NCBI RefSeq assembly: GCF_008370645.1
Contig: NZ_VTZN01000010.1
Coordinates: 1 to 52,346, forward strand
DNA from: Mycobacterium simiae
GTDB taxonomy: Bacteria; Actinomycetota; Actinomycetes; Mycobacteriales; Mycobacteriaceae
DNA: 52,346 nucleotides
Direction: 5' to 3'
The notes under the pieces are model-generated. The model did not search any database. It was not told the DNA's origin and saw only the letters and a program-made list of their open reading frames with translations. The translations under genes and the position numbers were made by a program. This document shows, in pieces, positions 9,041-18,296 of this stretch; the stretch's first letter is position 1, and the number at the start of each line of letters is the position of its first letter.

Positions 9041-9945
9041 CAGCCCACCTTCGTCGGCATGAACATGGAGACCAGTTGAGTGATCACCAGGTTGAGGACG
9101 AAAACGGTGACCACGCCGAGGACGACAGCCGCGTTGACCGCGTCGGCTACCGCGCGGGGGCCGCCTCGAGTCTCCAGACCACGTTGGCACGCGATCAGGG
9201 TCACGATCACCCCGAACAGCCAGGTCTTGAGCAACGCAATGACGACATCTCCGACGGTGGCAAACGACCCAAAGGAGGCGATATAGCTACCGGGAACGCC
9301 GGATTGGAATCCCACATTGATCACGTAGCCCGCGGAGAGGCCCATGAAGATGATGAAGACGCACAACAGCGGGGCCACCACAATGATTGCCGCCAGCCGC
9401 GGCGTGACGAGTCGTTGTACCGGGTCGATGCCCATAACCCGCAGCGCGTCCACTTCGTCGCGGATGCTGCGAGCGCCGAGGTCGGTGGTAACCGCGGAGC
9501 CAGCCGCGCCACCGAGCAGCAAGGCGGCCACGATCGGCGCGGCCTGACGGATGACACCCAGGCCACCGGCCGCACCGGAAATCGACGTCGCGCCCACCTG
9601 CTGGATAACGCTGCCCACCTGAACAGCGACAATTACCCCGAACGGGATGGAGATCAGCAACGCCGGAATCGCGGTAACCCCCACGATGAAGGAGGCTTGG
9701 TGCAGGGTGTCGCGCCAGGGATGGCGCAGCCGGATCACGTCGGTGATCAGGTAGGCAATGGACTGCGTGGCTAGCTCGACGAAGCGGCCGAGGGTCTGCA
9801 ACGACGCGTCGGCCTGGCCGACGACATGGCGCCAGGGCTTGATCAACACAGCCGCTACCGGCTGGCCGCGGCCGGGTCTGCCCGCCATCAAGGGCGCGGC
9901 GGCAGGTGATTGCGGCGCAGCCGCTCGGGGAATGACCAGACTCAT
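9040..9945 (-). CDS. YrbE-family permease A of mce transporter
   Basis: ATG at 9945 gives 301 residues and removes an arginine-rich leader that continues upstream to 10017. The protein has an MlaE permease fold with the coupling loop RDEVDALRVMGIDPVQ at about residues 162-177 and several membrane helices. It is the first gene of the mce operon, so the operon promoter should lie in the AT-rich DNA between 9946 and 10338. The Shine-Dalgarno sequence is weak (GGGCGGAAC). Confidence 0.9.
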   Translation of the reverse strand: MSLVIPRAAAPQSPAAAPLMAGRPGRGQPVAAVLIKPWRHVVGQADASLQTLGRFVELATQSIAYLITDVIRLRHPWRDTLHQASFIVGVTAIPALLISIPFGVIVAVQVGSVIQQVGATSISGAAGGLGVIRQAAPIVAALLLGGAAGSAVTTDLGARSIRDEVDALRVMGIDPVQRLVTPRLAAIIVVAPLLCVFIIFMGLSAGYVINVGFQSGVPGSYIASFGSFATVGDVVIALLKTWLFGVIVTLIACQRGLETRGGPRAVADAVNAAVVLGVVTVFVLNLVITQLVSMFMPTKVG

Positions 9946-10338
9946 CGTGTTCCGCCCGGGCCGGCCCGGCGATTCGGCGGCGCTCCACGCACACCGGTGG
10001 GCGCGTTCGTACCCCATTCGAAGGCGGGCGCATTCGGTGTCGACGCAGCCAAAAAAACTGGCTTTGTCAACAAAGACGACATGGCGATTCCTTTAATCAG
10101 GGCGAGCGGAACGAGTGATGAACGGATGGTATTGATCGCGTCGAAAACAACGATAACAGTTATTGAATCGAATCGTGAATGTTATCTGATTGTTATAATC
10201 ATTTATTGTCCATCAATTTGACAATTACGACATTGGCGCCGATCTCCCGCAGCTTGTCAATTCGGACGTACAGTTCGCGCATCCTGGCCTTGGTGATGTC
10301 ACCGCAGGACCAAGAGACCATCAGCTGCGTCGATGTAA
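9946..10338. promoter_or_regulatory. AT-rich upstream region of the mce operon
   Basis: About 390 bases separate yrbEA from the GMC oxidoreductase region and are far more AT-rich than the surroundings, especially 10130-10230. A perfect dyad ATAACAGTTAT lies at 10153-10163, and TGTTAT recurs twice at about 10179-10196. These are candidate binding sites for an mce operon repressor, but no regulator can be named. A possible 40-codon ORF on the minus strand is listed separately. Confidence 0.4.
10199..10321 (-). CDS. Possible 40-residue small ORF or gene remnant
   Basis: ATG at 10321 to TGA at 10199 encodes a peptide with balanced, protein-like composition: residues include SCGDITKARMRELYVRI followed by an amphipathic stretch ending VVIVKLMDNK. 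The predicted helix-strand pattern differs from the surrounding AT-rich noncoding DNA. No strong Shine-Dalgarno is visible and the frame continues upstream without a stop for several codons, so it may be the C-terminal scrap of a larger lost gene. I do not recognise the family. Confidence 0.3.
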   Translation of the reverse strand: MVSWSCGDITKARMRELYVRIDKLREIGANVVIVKLMDNK

Positions 10339-10350
10339 ATGATCTTGACA

Positions 10351-10389
10351 ATTACTGAGGCGATTTTTCAGCGCAATCTATTCAGTAAT
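10351..10389. promoter_or_regulatory. Inverted repeat upstream of the GMC oxidoreductase gene
   Basis: ATTACTGA (10351-10358) and TCAGTAAT (10382-10389) form a perfect 8-bp inverted repeat with a 23-base spacer, and GATCTT flanks each arm. It lies 80-120 bp before the chosen start and could be an operator. The regulator is unknown. Confidence 0.3.
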
Positions 10390-10467
10390 GATCTTCAGCG
10401 GTTTAGGCTGCGCTACGGATTTACTGACTCGTCGGGGCCGAGCGCCCCGAGACGGAGGGGGGCGGTC

Positions 10468-12195
10468 ATGACGGAAACAGCTACGGTTCTGGCCAGGTCA
10501 ACGGATGCGTTACGCAGCGAGTACGACATCGTCATTCTTGGTTCCGGTTACGGCGGCGCTATTCCGGCCGCGCGCCTCGGGATCGCGAACGCGGCTGCGG
10601 ACGGCAAACTCAACATCGCGGTGCTGGAAAGGGGAGCCGAACATCGCACCGGCACCTTCCCGGAGTCCGAGAAGGAGGCGCTGGCAGAACTGCGTCCGCC
10701 CAATCCACTGGGATTAATCGAAATCGACCGGTTCAAGACCATCGACGTGATCCGCGGAAACGGCCTCGGGGGCACGTCGTTGATCAATTTCAACGTGGCG
10801 ATCGTCCCCGATCGCGAAGTGTTCCTCGCGTCCTGGCCGCGGGAGTTTCAACGGCTAGTCGAGCAGCAGCGCGAGGGCGTCGGCGGTTTGGCGGAATACT
10901 TTGCGCGGGCACGCCGCATGCTCGGCGCCGTGCCGTATGCGGAGAACGTGTCGCTGCGCCGGGTTGAGGCATTTACGCAAATCGCCAAAAACGCGGGCGC
11001 TCAGTTGCAGATGCTCGACATCACCGTCAGCACCGAAGATCGGGTCACCAAGTACGGCGTGCAGCGGCGACGCTGCCCCAATCACGGCGGCGACGGCACT
11101 GGCGACAACACCGGTTCGAAGAACACCCTGATGACGAATTACCTGCCGATGGCCGCGCATCACGGCGTCGAAATGTTCTGCGGCGTTGAAGCTCAACGCA
11201 TCGAGCCGACGGGCGATGGCCGGTGGCGGGTCATCGCTCGGAGCACCAGCGAAAAAGAAGGAAAGCACCGGGGCAGCGAGATCGTCGTCACCACCCGCCA
11301 CGTCATTGTCGCCGCGGGCACCCTCGGCAGCAATGAGATCCTGATGCGTTCTAGTCAGGCCGGGTTAAAGCTGTCGACGCGGCTAGGCAAAAACTTCAGC
11401 GGCAACGGCGACAACTTCGCTATCGCCTACAACACCGACATGCAGACCGACACCCAGCCCTGGGCGACCACCGACGGGCCGCCCCGATCCGATGTGGCGT
11501 GCGGGCCGAGCATCACCGCCCTCATGCGTTTCGGCGCCGACCAATCCGACTTGCGGAAGCGATTCACCGTGGAAGATGTGTCGTTACCCCGTGCGCTGGT
11601 CGACAGCTTCCGGTTGGGGTTGATGGGATTGGCCGCCACCAGCTATCGCGATTTGCGGCGGTCGAAGCTGGACCGCTGGCGTCGCGACATCATGTTCAAC
11701 ACCCACGGTGCGATGAACCACTCACTCGGATTCTTGATCATGGTGCACGACAACTCCGACGGTGAACTGGTCCTCCGCAAGAACGGCACGGTCAGGATTG
11801 ACTGGCCGGGGGCGCCTACGGAGGCCGTCTATCGCGACGTGGACGCGATCATGAAACCGGCCGTCGAGGCGATCGGCGGAACGTACATCAAAAACCCGCG
11901 CTGGGATAAGCGTTTCCTGGGTAAGCATCTGATCACCGCTCACCCCATGGGCGGGTGCGTTACGGCCGACAACGTCGACGCCGGTGTGGTGGACCACGCC
12001 GGGCGCGTATTTCGCCCGGACGGCGGCACCTACGACGGGCTCTATGTCTGCGACGCGTCGGTGATCCCGCGTGCCATTGGAGTCAACCCATTCCTAACGA
12101 TCTCGATGTTCGCCGAGCGCACCGCCGAACTGCTGCGCAATGAGCTCGCACTGCCCGGATACCACCCCGGCGCCGAGGCCGACGACCGAGTGTGA
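10468..12195 (+). CDS. GMC-type FAD oxidoreductase (cholesterol-oxidase-like)
   Basis: ATG at 10468 is preceded by a GGAGG-rich Shine-Dalgarno (10453-10462) and yields 575 residues; an upstream in-frame start at 10339 would run through the AT-rich leader. The FAD-binding Rossmann motif is at residues 25-30 (GSGYGG). A second signature, GNGLGGTSLINFN, lies near 110, and the C-terminal substrate/FAD region carries AHPMGGCV and GVNPFLTI, where the family's catalytic His/Asn sit. Overall size and layout resemble bacterial cholesterol oxidases such as ChoD (Rv3409c, about 578 aa). The cysteine-rich motif I remember in ChoD is replaced by a glycine/asparagine-rich segment. The substrate is unknown; proximity to steroid genes and an mce operon makes a sterol or other alcohol plausible. 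Confidence 0.88.
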   Translation: MTETATVLARSTDALRSEYDIVILGSGYGGAIPAARLGIANAAADGKLNIAVLERGAEHRTGTFPESEKEALAELRPPNPLGLIEIDRFKTIDVIRGNGLGGTSLINFNVAIVPDREVFLASWPREFQRLVEQQREGVGGLAEYFARARRMLGAVPYAENVSLRRVEAFTQIAKNAGAQLQMLDITVSTEDRVTKYGVQRRRCPNHGGDGTGDNTGSKNTLMTNYLPMAAHHGVEMFCGVEAQRIEPTGDGRWRVIARSTSEKEGKHRGSEIVVTTRHVIVAAGTLGSNEILMRSSQAGLKLSTRLGKNFSGNGDNFAIAYNTDMQTDTQPWATTDGPPRSDVACGPSITALMRFGADQSDLRKRFTVEDVSLPRALVDSFRLGLMGLAATSYRDLRRSKLDRWRRDIMFNTHGAMNHSLGFLIMVHDNSDGELVLRKNGTVRIDWPGAPTEAVYRDVDAIMKPAVEAIGGTYIKNPRWDKRFLGKHLITAHPMGGCVTADNVDAGVVDHAGRVFRPDGGTYDGLYVCDASVIPRAIGVNPFLTISMFAERTAELLRNELALPGYHPGAEADDRV

Positions 12196-12663
12196 GCGCG
12201 CCGAGCCAAAAAAGGCACCCGGTTGGCGGTCGAATCCCTAACGATGCGGGCGTCTACCGGATGAACTAGCACGAAAGCCATCACGGCCACCGCCGCCACT
12301 GCCGGCGCGATTCGCCGTCGACCCGTCGGCGTCACGTCGCTCCGCCTTTTCGCCTCGATACCTCCTGTAGTGATCGATTTACCCGATCGATGAGGGCCAG
12401 CGTGGTAGGAAACGCACAACGTATCTGAGCGGTACAATCACCTCCCGTAACATGGGCCGCCAAATAGTAGCTGGTCAACACGATTTCCCACGACGAGCCA
12501 TCGGGCGTGCACGCGTTCGGCTACCCGTCAGCTAAATATTCACGCCACAGCTCCGCGCAGAACGCAGCCGCTAGCCCGATATGGCTGTGGCGCACCAAAA
12601 TTCGCCGCGCGGACGCGGGTGCGGCGCCAGCGCGACACGAACGATTGGAGAGCGGACGCGCGA
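12196..12663. other. Gene-free stretch between two convergent genes
   Basis: This 470-base stretch follows the GMC gene and precedes the 3' end of a minus-strand gene. I see no recognisable protein, RNA gene or strong terminator. ATCGAT occurs twice around 12370-12390, and a minus-strand frame from GTG 12335 begins with a signal-peptide-like run. That frame runs antisense into the GMC gene and is not supported. Confidence 0.5.
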
Positions 12664-13272
12664 CTACGTGCGCAGGGCAAAGAAACCGATCATCTCGTAG
12701 CGGTCCCGGGGTAGCCGGAAGAGGATCTTGCCAAGATACGTGCCGGGCACCACCTCGACCAGTTCGTCACGAATACTCCGGATGATGAGACGGGGGTTGG
12801 CTTCGACCTCGGAGTAATCGATAACCATGACCTGGGTGCCGGGATCGGCCTTGCCGGCATCGTTGTAGGTCTTGAAGTCGAAAGCGAGTTTGCCGTCGGT
12901 TGAATCCTTCATCTTGTACAGCGGCCACAGTAGTTTGGATGGAAGCCTCGCACCCGAAATCATCCGGTTGTCGCCAGTGTGACCCTTTGAGTCAAACCTT
13001 TTTCCGCGCCATGGCATCCATAGGCTCGTGACGAACCGGACGGCTGCGTCGAGCACGGAGTTCGTCGTCGTCATGACGAGGATGCCGTTGGTCGGCCCGT
13101 CCAGATCGGTTGGTGGGGTGCCTAGTTTGAAAATCGAATTGAGTTGAGTCTCAGCGCCCGAGCGATCCGACTTTGCCGCTTCTTTGAGATCGACAATCCA
13201 TTGCCAGGCCTCTTCCGCCGCGTCGCGACTCCGAAGATCGGAGACGCGAGATGCAGCTGTTTGCAGTGACAT
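12664..13272 (-). CDS. Conserved hypothetical protein
   Basis: The 202-residue protein starts at ATG 13272 and has no signal peptide or membrane segment. The sequence is well mixed and ends in a conserved-looking block: IRSIRDELVEVVPGTYLGKI followed by a strand-rich tail (RYEMIGFFALRT). A central WMPWRGKRFD segment and SKLLWPLYKM suggest a single beta-rich domain, possibly ligand-binding. I have seen similar blocks in actinobacterial hypothetical proteins but cannot assign a family or function. It is a lone minus-strand gene between a plus-strand flavoenzyme and divergent DNA. Confidence 0.7.
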   Translation of the reverse strand: MSLQTAASRVSDLRSRDAAEEAWQWIVDLKEAAKSDRSGAETQLNSIFKLGTPPTDLDGPTNGILVMTTTNSVLDAAVRFVTSLWMPWRGKRFDSKGHTGDNRMISGARLPSKLLWPLYKMKDSTDGKLAFDFKTYNDAGKADPGTQVMVIDYSEVEANPRLIIRSIRDELVEVVPGTYLGKILFRLPRDRYEMIGFFALRT

Positions 13273-13776
13273 TTCGTACCCTTATCTGTGGTTAGGACCC
13301 CGCGGCGGGGTCTGTGGTTGTTGATGTGCCGTGGTCCCGGTTCCCCATGCTGTGCGCGATGGAGGAAAGCCAGCGCTCTCAGCAGGCGCTACATCGGCGG
13401 TAACGCGCAACGACCCAGATGTTAACTCCGCCACACCGCAATAGGAACAGGTTTTGGAAAAGATAACGACAATTTCCTGGACGTCCGCTATTACCCATCA
13501 GCGGTGTAGCTCGGTATGGCATTCCAAGCCATTTCTGGCACGTAAAACTTTTGTACACAGCGCGTCCACTCATTGTACACAGCCGGCTGCCCTAACGCAT
13601 GGGTGTAAACGTGGTCGACACGGCGTTTCGGCAGCGTAGACGGTACGCCCGTGGGTGCTTTCCGGTAGCGAATGCCGGCTAGTGGATGAGCCTGCTGATT
13701 CGATTTCTACCGAGTCGAGAAGTGGCATCCAATACCTTATTGGCGAACCCGGCCGGGAGCGGTATTGTGCAGCTGC
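13273..13776. promoter_or_regulatory. Intergenic region with 22-bp-spaced direct repeats
   Basis: About 500 bases separate divergent genes and contain no credible ORF. TTGTACACAGC occurs twice in direct orientation, at 13551-13561 and 13573-13583, exactly 22 bp (two helical turns) apart. Each copy contains the palindrome TGTACA. Such phased copies are typical of cooperative repressor or activator sites. The likely target is either flanking gene. Confidence 0.4.
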
Positions 13777-14538
13777 ATGAATTCTGCGACACGACTTATC
13801 GCCGTTATCGCGGTCATTATCGCTGCGGCGTTGTGTCCCAGGGCTGTCGCCGATACCTCAAACCTGACGGCCTGCCCGCACACGGCTGCAGTGATCAATC
13901 CCAACGCCCAACTGGCCCATCCAGACTGCCGGCTGCACGCTGGTGATCGCGTCGGACTGAATTTCGACGTCAGGTACTCGACGACGCCAGAAGCGCAGGG
14001 GCTCAGGGCCGCCAAGGTCGTCGTAACCGATACCACAGGCACGGCCGTCCAAACGATCGATGAGCTGCTCGAGCCGTCGAGTCCGAGCGGAGTCGGGTTG
14101 CAGGACCTCGACGGGGACGGCCGCCAGGAGTTAATCATCCCGATGGCTCAGCGCATTTTTCACGGGAGCCCCAACACGCGGTTCTCGGTGTGGCGCGCGG
14201 TTGGCGATAGCACTCACTTCGAACGCACCCAAATGCTCGGACAGGCAGTGTATTCCAGCGGTGACGGCTACGTCGTCGCTAACGGCGGCTCACCCAATAG
14301 CCGCGACCTCACCTTCTACCTACCCACCGGCGCGGGACTCACCCTCGTGGTGGCGCTGACCATCGAAGCCGAGCAGGTAGATCTGGGCACCCAGCGAGTC
14401 CTTACCGTGAGTTGTCGCGCCCACCAGGAAGACGGCTCGCACGCCATCGATATGAATGTCTCTCAGTCACAGGACACTTTCTGCGATTCGCCTGCGGCTC
14501 GTGCTATCTGGCCTGGCGCCCAACGGGTAACGCTGTGA
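13777..14538 (+). CDS. Predicted secreted protein with calcium-loop-like motif
   Basis: ATG at 13777 is preferred over an in-frame TTG four codons earlier; it gives 253 residues starting with a classical signal peptide (about 1-26, cleavage near AVA-D). The mature part has two cysteines near its start and two near its end that could pair. A DLDGDGRQELIIP block near residue 110 resembles FG-GAP/VCBS-type calcium loops, but only one copy is present. The gene sits next to hsaB on the opposite strand, where M. tuberculosis carries nat. Function unknown; extracytoplasmic location is inferred. Confidence 0.7.
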   Translation: MNSATRLIAVIAVIIAAALCPRAVADTSNLTACPHTAAVINPNAQLAHPDCRLHAGDRVGLNFDVRYSTTPEAQGLRAAKVVVTDTTGTAVQTIDELLEPSSPSGVGLQDLDGDGRQELIIPMAQRIFHGSPNTRFSVWRAVGDSTHFERTQMLGQAVYSSGDGYVVANGGSPNSRDLTFYLPTGAGLTLVVALTIEAEQVDLGTQRVLTVSCRAHQEDGSHAIDMNVSQSQDTFCDSPAARAIWPGAQRVTL

Positions 14539-14566
14539 CCTGGGCAGGCTGCGCGGTGCCAACCGA

Positions 14567-15133
14567 TCAGAGCCAGGTGTCCGGGGTGGTGGCGGTCAGA
14601 AAAGCTTCGAGGTCGTCACGCCACTGAGCCGGCGTAGTCTTGTCGGGTTCAATGCCGGTGTACTCGCCGCGGTAGAACAGTAGTGGCCGAGGCTTGATCT
14701 TCGGGACCTCCGAGAGCGAATCGACCGCGCCGAACACCACGAAGTGATCACCGCCGTCGTGTACTGACGCTACCGCGCAGTCAATGTAGGCCAACGATCC
14801 GTCGATGATGGGCGACCCTAAAGACGAAAGATGCCAACCTATTCCGGCGAATTTGTTGGGGTCCTTAGACCCGAAACGCGCCGAGACGTCCTTTTGTTTC
14901 TCGGTCAGCACGTTGACGCAGAAGCGGCCGCTGGCCTCGATGGCCTGCCACGACCGCGATACTTTGGTAGGGCAGAAGAGCACCAGCGGTGGGTCCAGAG
15001 ATAATGCTGCAAACGACTGACACGCGAAACCGCTTGGAATGTTGTCGTGCACCGTAGTAATGATGGTGATCCCGGTACAAAATTGGCCCAGCACGTTGCG
15101 GAACGTACGCGGGTCAATCGGTGCGGCAGCCAT
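14567..15133 (-). CDS. hsaB: HsaB, flavin reductase of the steroid hydroxylase HsaAB
   Basis: The 188-residue protein closely matches my memory of M. tuberculosis HsaB (187 aa), including FRNVLGQFCTGITIITT, GFACQSFAALSLDPPLVLF and the C-terminal FYRGEYTGIEP. HsaB is a short-chain flavin reductase that uses NADH to supply reduced FMN to HsaA, which hydroxylates 3-HSA during cholesterol ring degradation. It is the last of four minus-strand genes and lies 11 bp after hsaC. Regulation is expected through KstR operators upstream of hsaA. Confidence 0.96.
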   Translation of the reverse strand: MAAAPIDPRTFRNVLGQFCTGITIITTVHDNIPSGFACQSFAALSLDPPLVLFCPTKVSRSWQAIEASGRFCVNVLTEKQKDVSARFGSKDPNKFAGIGWHLSSLGSPIIDGSLAYIDCAVASVHDGGDHFVVFGAVDSLSEVPKIKPRPLLFYRGEYTGIEPDKTTPAQWRDDLEAFLTATTPDTWL

Positions 15134-15144
15134 GAGTACGGCGG

Positions 15145-16934
<1,790 letters not shown>

Positions 16935-18119
16935 CTAGACCATGGTGTCGCCGGGAGGCAACCCGAACTCGTGGTTACCGAAAATCACGTACGCGCGTTC
17001 CGGGTCGTTGGCGGCGTGCACCCGGCCGGCATGGGCGTCGCGCCAGAACCGCTGAATGGGAGCGTCATTGGACAGCGCGGTGGCTCCGGACGCCTCGAAC
17101 AGCCGGTCGATTGAGGCGATCGAGCGGCCAGTGGCGCGCACCTGGTCACGCCGAGCGCGGGCCCGCAGCTCGAAGGGAACCTCCTTGCCCGCGGCCAACA
17201 ATGCGTACTCGTCGCCGACGTTGCCCATCAACTGGCGCCAGGCGGCGTCGATGTCGCTGGCCGCCTCCGCGATACGAACCTTCGCGAAGGGGTCGTCCTT
17301 TGCCTTTTCCCCGGCGAACGCTGCCCGCACCCGGTTGCCTTGATGCTCCACGTGCGCAGCGTACGCGCCATAAGCCATGCCAACGATCGGCGCCGATATC
17401 GTGGTGGGATGCATTGTCCCCCAAGGCATTCGGTAGACAGGAGCGATATTTGTCTGCAGTCCCCCGGCGGTGTGGTCGTTCATCGCCTTGTAGGACAGGA
17501 ACCGGTGCCGCGGCACGAACACGTCCTTGACCACCAGGGTGTTGCTGCCGGTGCCGCGCAAGCCGACCACGTGCCACACGTCGTCGATCGCGTATTCGGT
17601 GCGCGGGATCAAGAAGCTCCCGAAATCGACCGGCCGACCATCCTTGATCACCGGGCCGCCGACGAACGTCCAGGTGGCGTGGTCACAGCCCGACGACCAA
17701 TTCCACGAACCGTTCACCAAGTAGCCGCCGTCGACAACGACACCGGCGCCCATCGGCGCGTATGAGGAAGAGATCCGCACCTTTGGGTCCTCGGCCCACA
17801 CCTCCTCTTGGGCCTGCTGGTCGAACTGCGCCAGGTGCCAGTTGTGCACACCGATAATCGACGCCACCCAGCCGGTGGAACCGCATGCGCTCGCCAACCG
17901 CCGCGTCGCTTCGAAAAACAATGTGGGATCACACTGCAGACCGCCCCACTGTTGGGGCTGCAAGAGGGTGAAAAAGCCGGCCTCCTCAAGCGCGGCGACG
18001 GTCTCCTCGGGCAACCGACGCAGTTCTTCGGTCGCCCGAGCACACTCCCGAATCTGCGGCAGCAGATCATCGATGGCCGCCAACACCGCCTGCGCATCGC
18101 GCTGTTGAATGGACGTCAC
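16935..18119 (-). CDS. hsaA: HsaA, flavin-dependent 3-HSA hydroxylase oxygenase component
   Basis: The 394-residue protein has the same length as M. tuberculosis HsaA and near-identical blocks, for example LQPQQWGGLQCDP, NWSSGCDHATW and the C-terminus NHEFGLPPGDTMV. It has the acyl-CoA-dehydrogenase-like fold of class D flavin monooxygenases and uses FMNH2 from HsaB to hydroxylate 3-HSA. It is the first gene of the minus-strand hsaA-D-C-B operon. Its promoter region contains a KstR-type operator at 18193-18206. Confidence 0.97.
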   Translation of the reverse strand: MTSIQQRDAQAVLAAIDDLLPQIRECARATEELRRLPEETVAALEEAGFFTLLQPQQWGGLQCDPTLFFEATRRLASACGSTGWVASIIGVHNWHLAQFDQQAQEEVWAEDPKVRISSSYAPMGAGVVVDGGYLVNGSWNWSSGCDHATWTFVGGPVIKDGRPVDFGSFLIPRTEYAIDDVWHVVGLRGTGSNTLVVKDVFVPRHRFLSYKAMNDHTAGGLQTNIAPVYRMPWGTMHPTTISAPIVGMAYGAYAAHVEHQGNRVRAAFAGEKAKDDPFAKVRIAEAASDIDAAWRQLMGNVGDEYALLAAGKEVPFELRARARRDQVRATGRSIASIDRLFEASGATALSNDAPIQRFWRDAHAGRVHAANDPERAYVIFGNHEFGLPPGDTMV

Positions 18120-18192
18120 TTACGTTTGCCTCCTGGGAGTGCGGCCTGTTCGACGACCGGAGTGGACGACCGAATTGAACTTAGAGAAAGAC

Positions 18193-18206
18193 TAGAACAC
18201 GTTCCG
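18193..18206. promoter_or_regulatory. KstR-type operator on the hsaA side
   Basis: TAGAACACGTTCCG keeps the AAC-NN-GTT core of the KstR consensus (TNNAACNNGTTNNA as I recall it) but the outer base of one arm deviates. It is about 75 bp upstream of hsaA. KstR represses these genes until a steroid CoA thioester binds. Confidence 0.75.
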
Positions 18207-18260
18207 ATTTGTGTCGAGCAGGGTATTCCTGCGGCTGGTAGCGGTGCGGATCGGGTTTTC

Positions 18261-18274
18261 TATAACATGTTCTA
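18261..18274. promoter_or_regulatory. KstR operator on the kshB side
   Basis: TATAACATGTTCTA matches the recalled TNNAACNNGTTNNA consensus fully. It is 22 bp before the kshB start, so KstR bound here would block kshB transcription directly. Its distance from the other site, about 68 bp centre to centre, allows one repressor site per divergent promoter. Confidence 0.85.
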
Positions 18275-18296
18275 GTTAAAACAGAGAGGCAGGGTA

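Noticed and set aside
12042..12335. Minus-strand frame beginning with a signal-peptide-like sequence
   Set aside because: Half of it is antisense to the intact GMC oxidoreductase gene, and no family or strong Shine-Dalgarno supports it.
13273..13776. Possible tRNA or small RNA gene
   Set aside because: I found no cloverleaf, CCA-type end or strong hairpin; only short direct repeats stand out.
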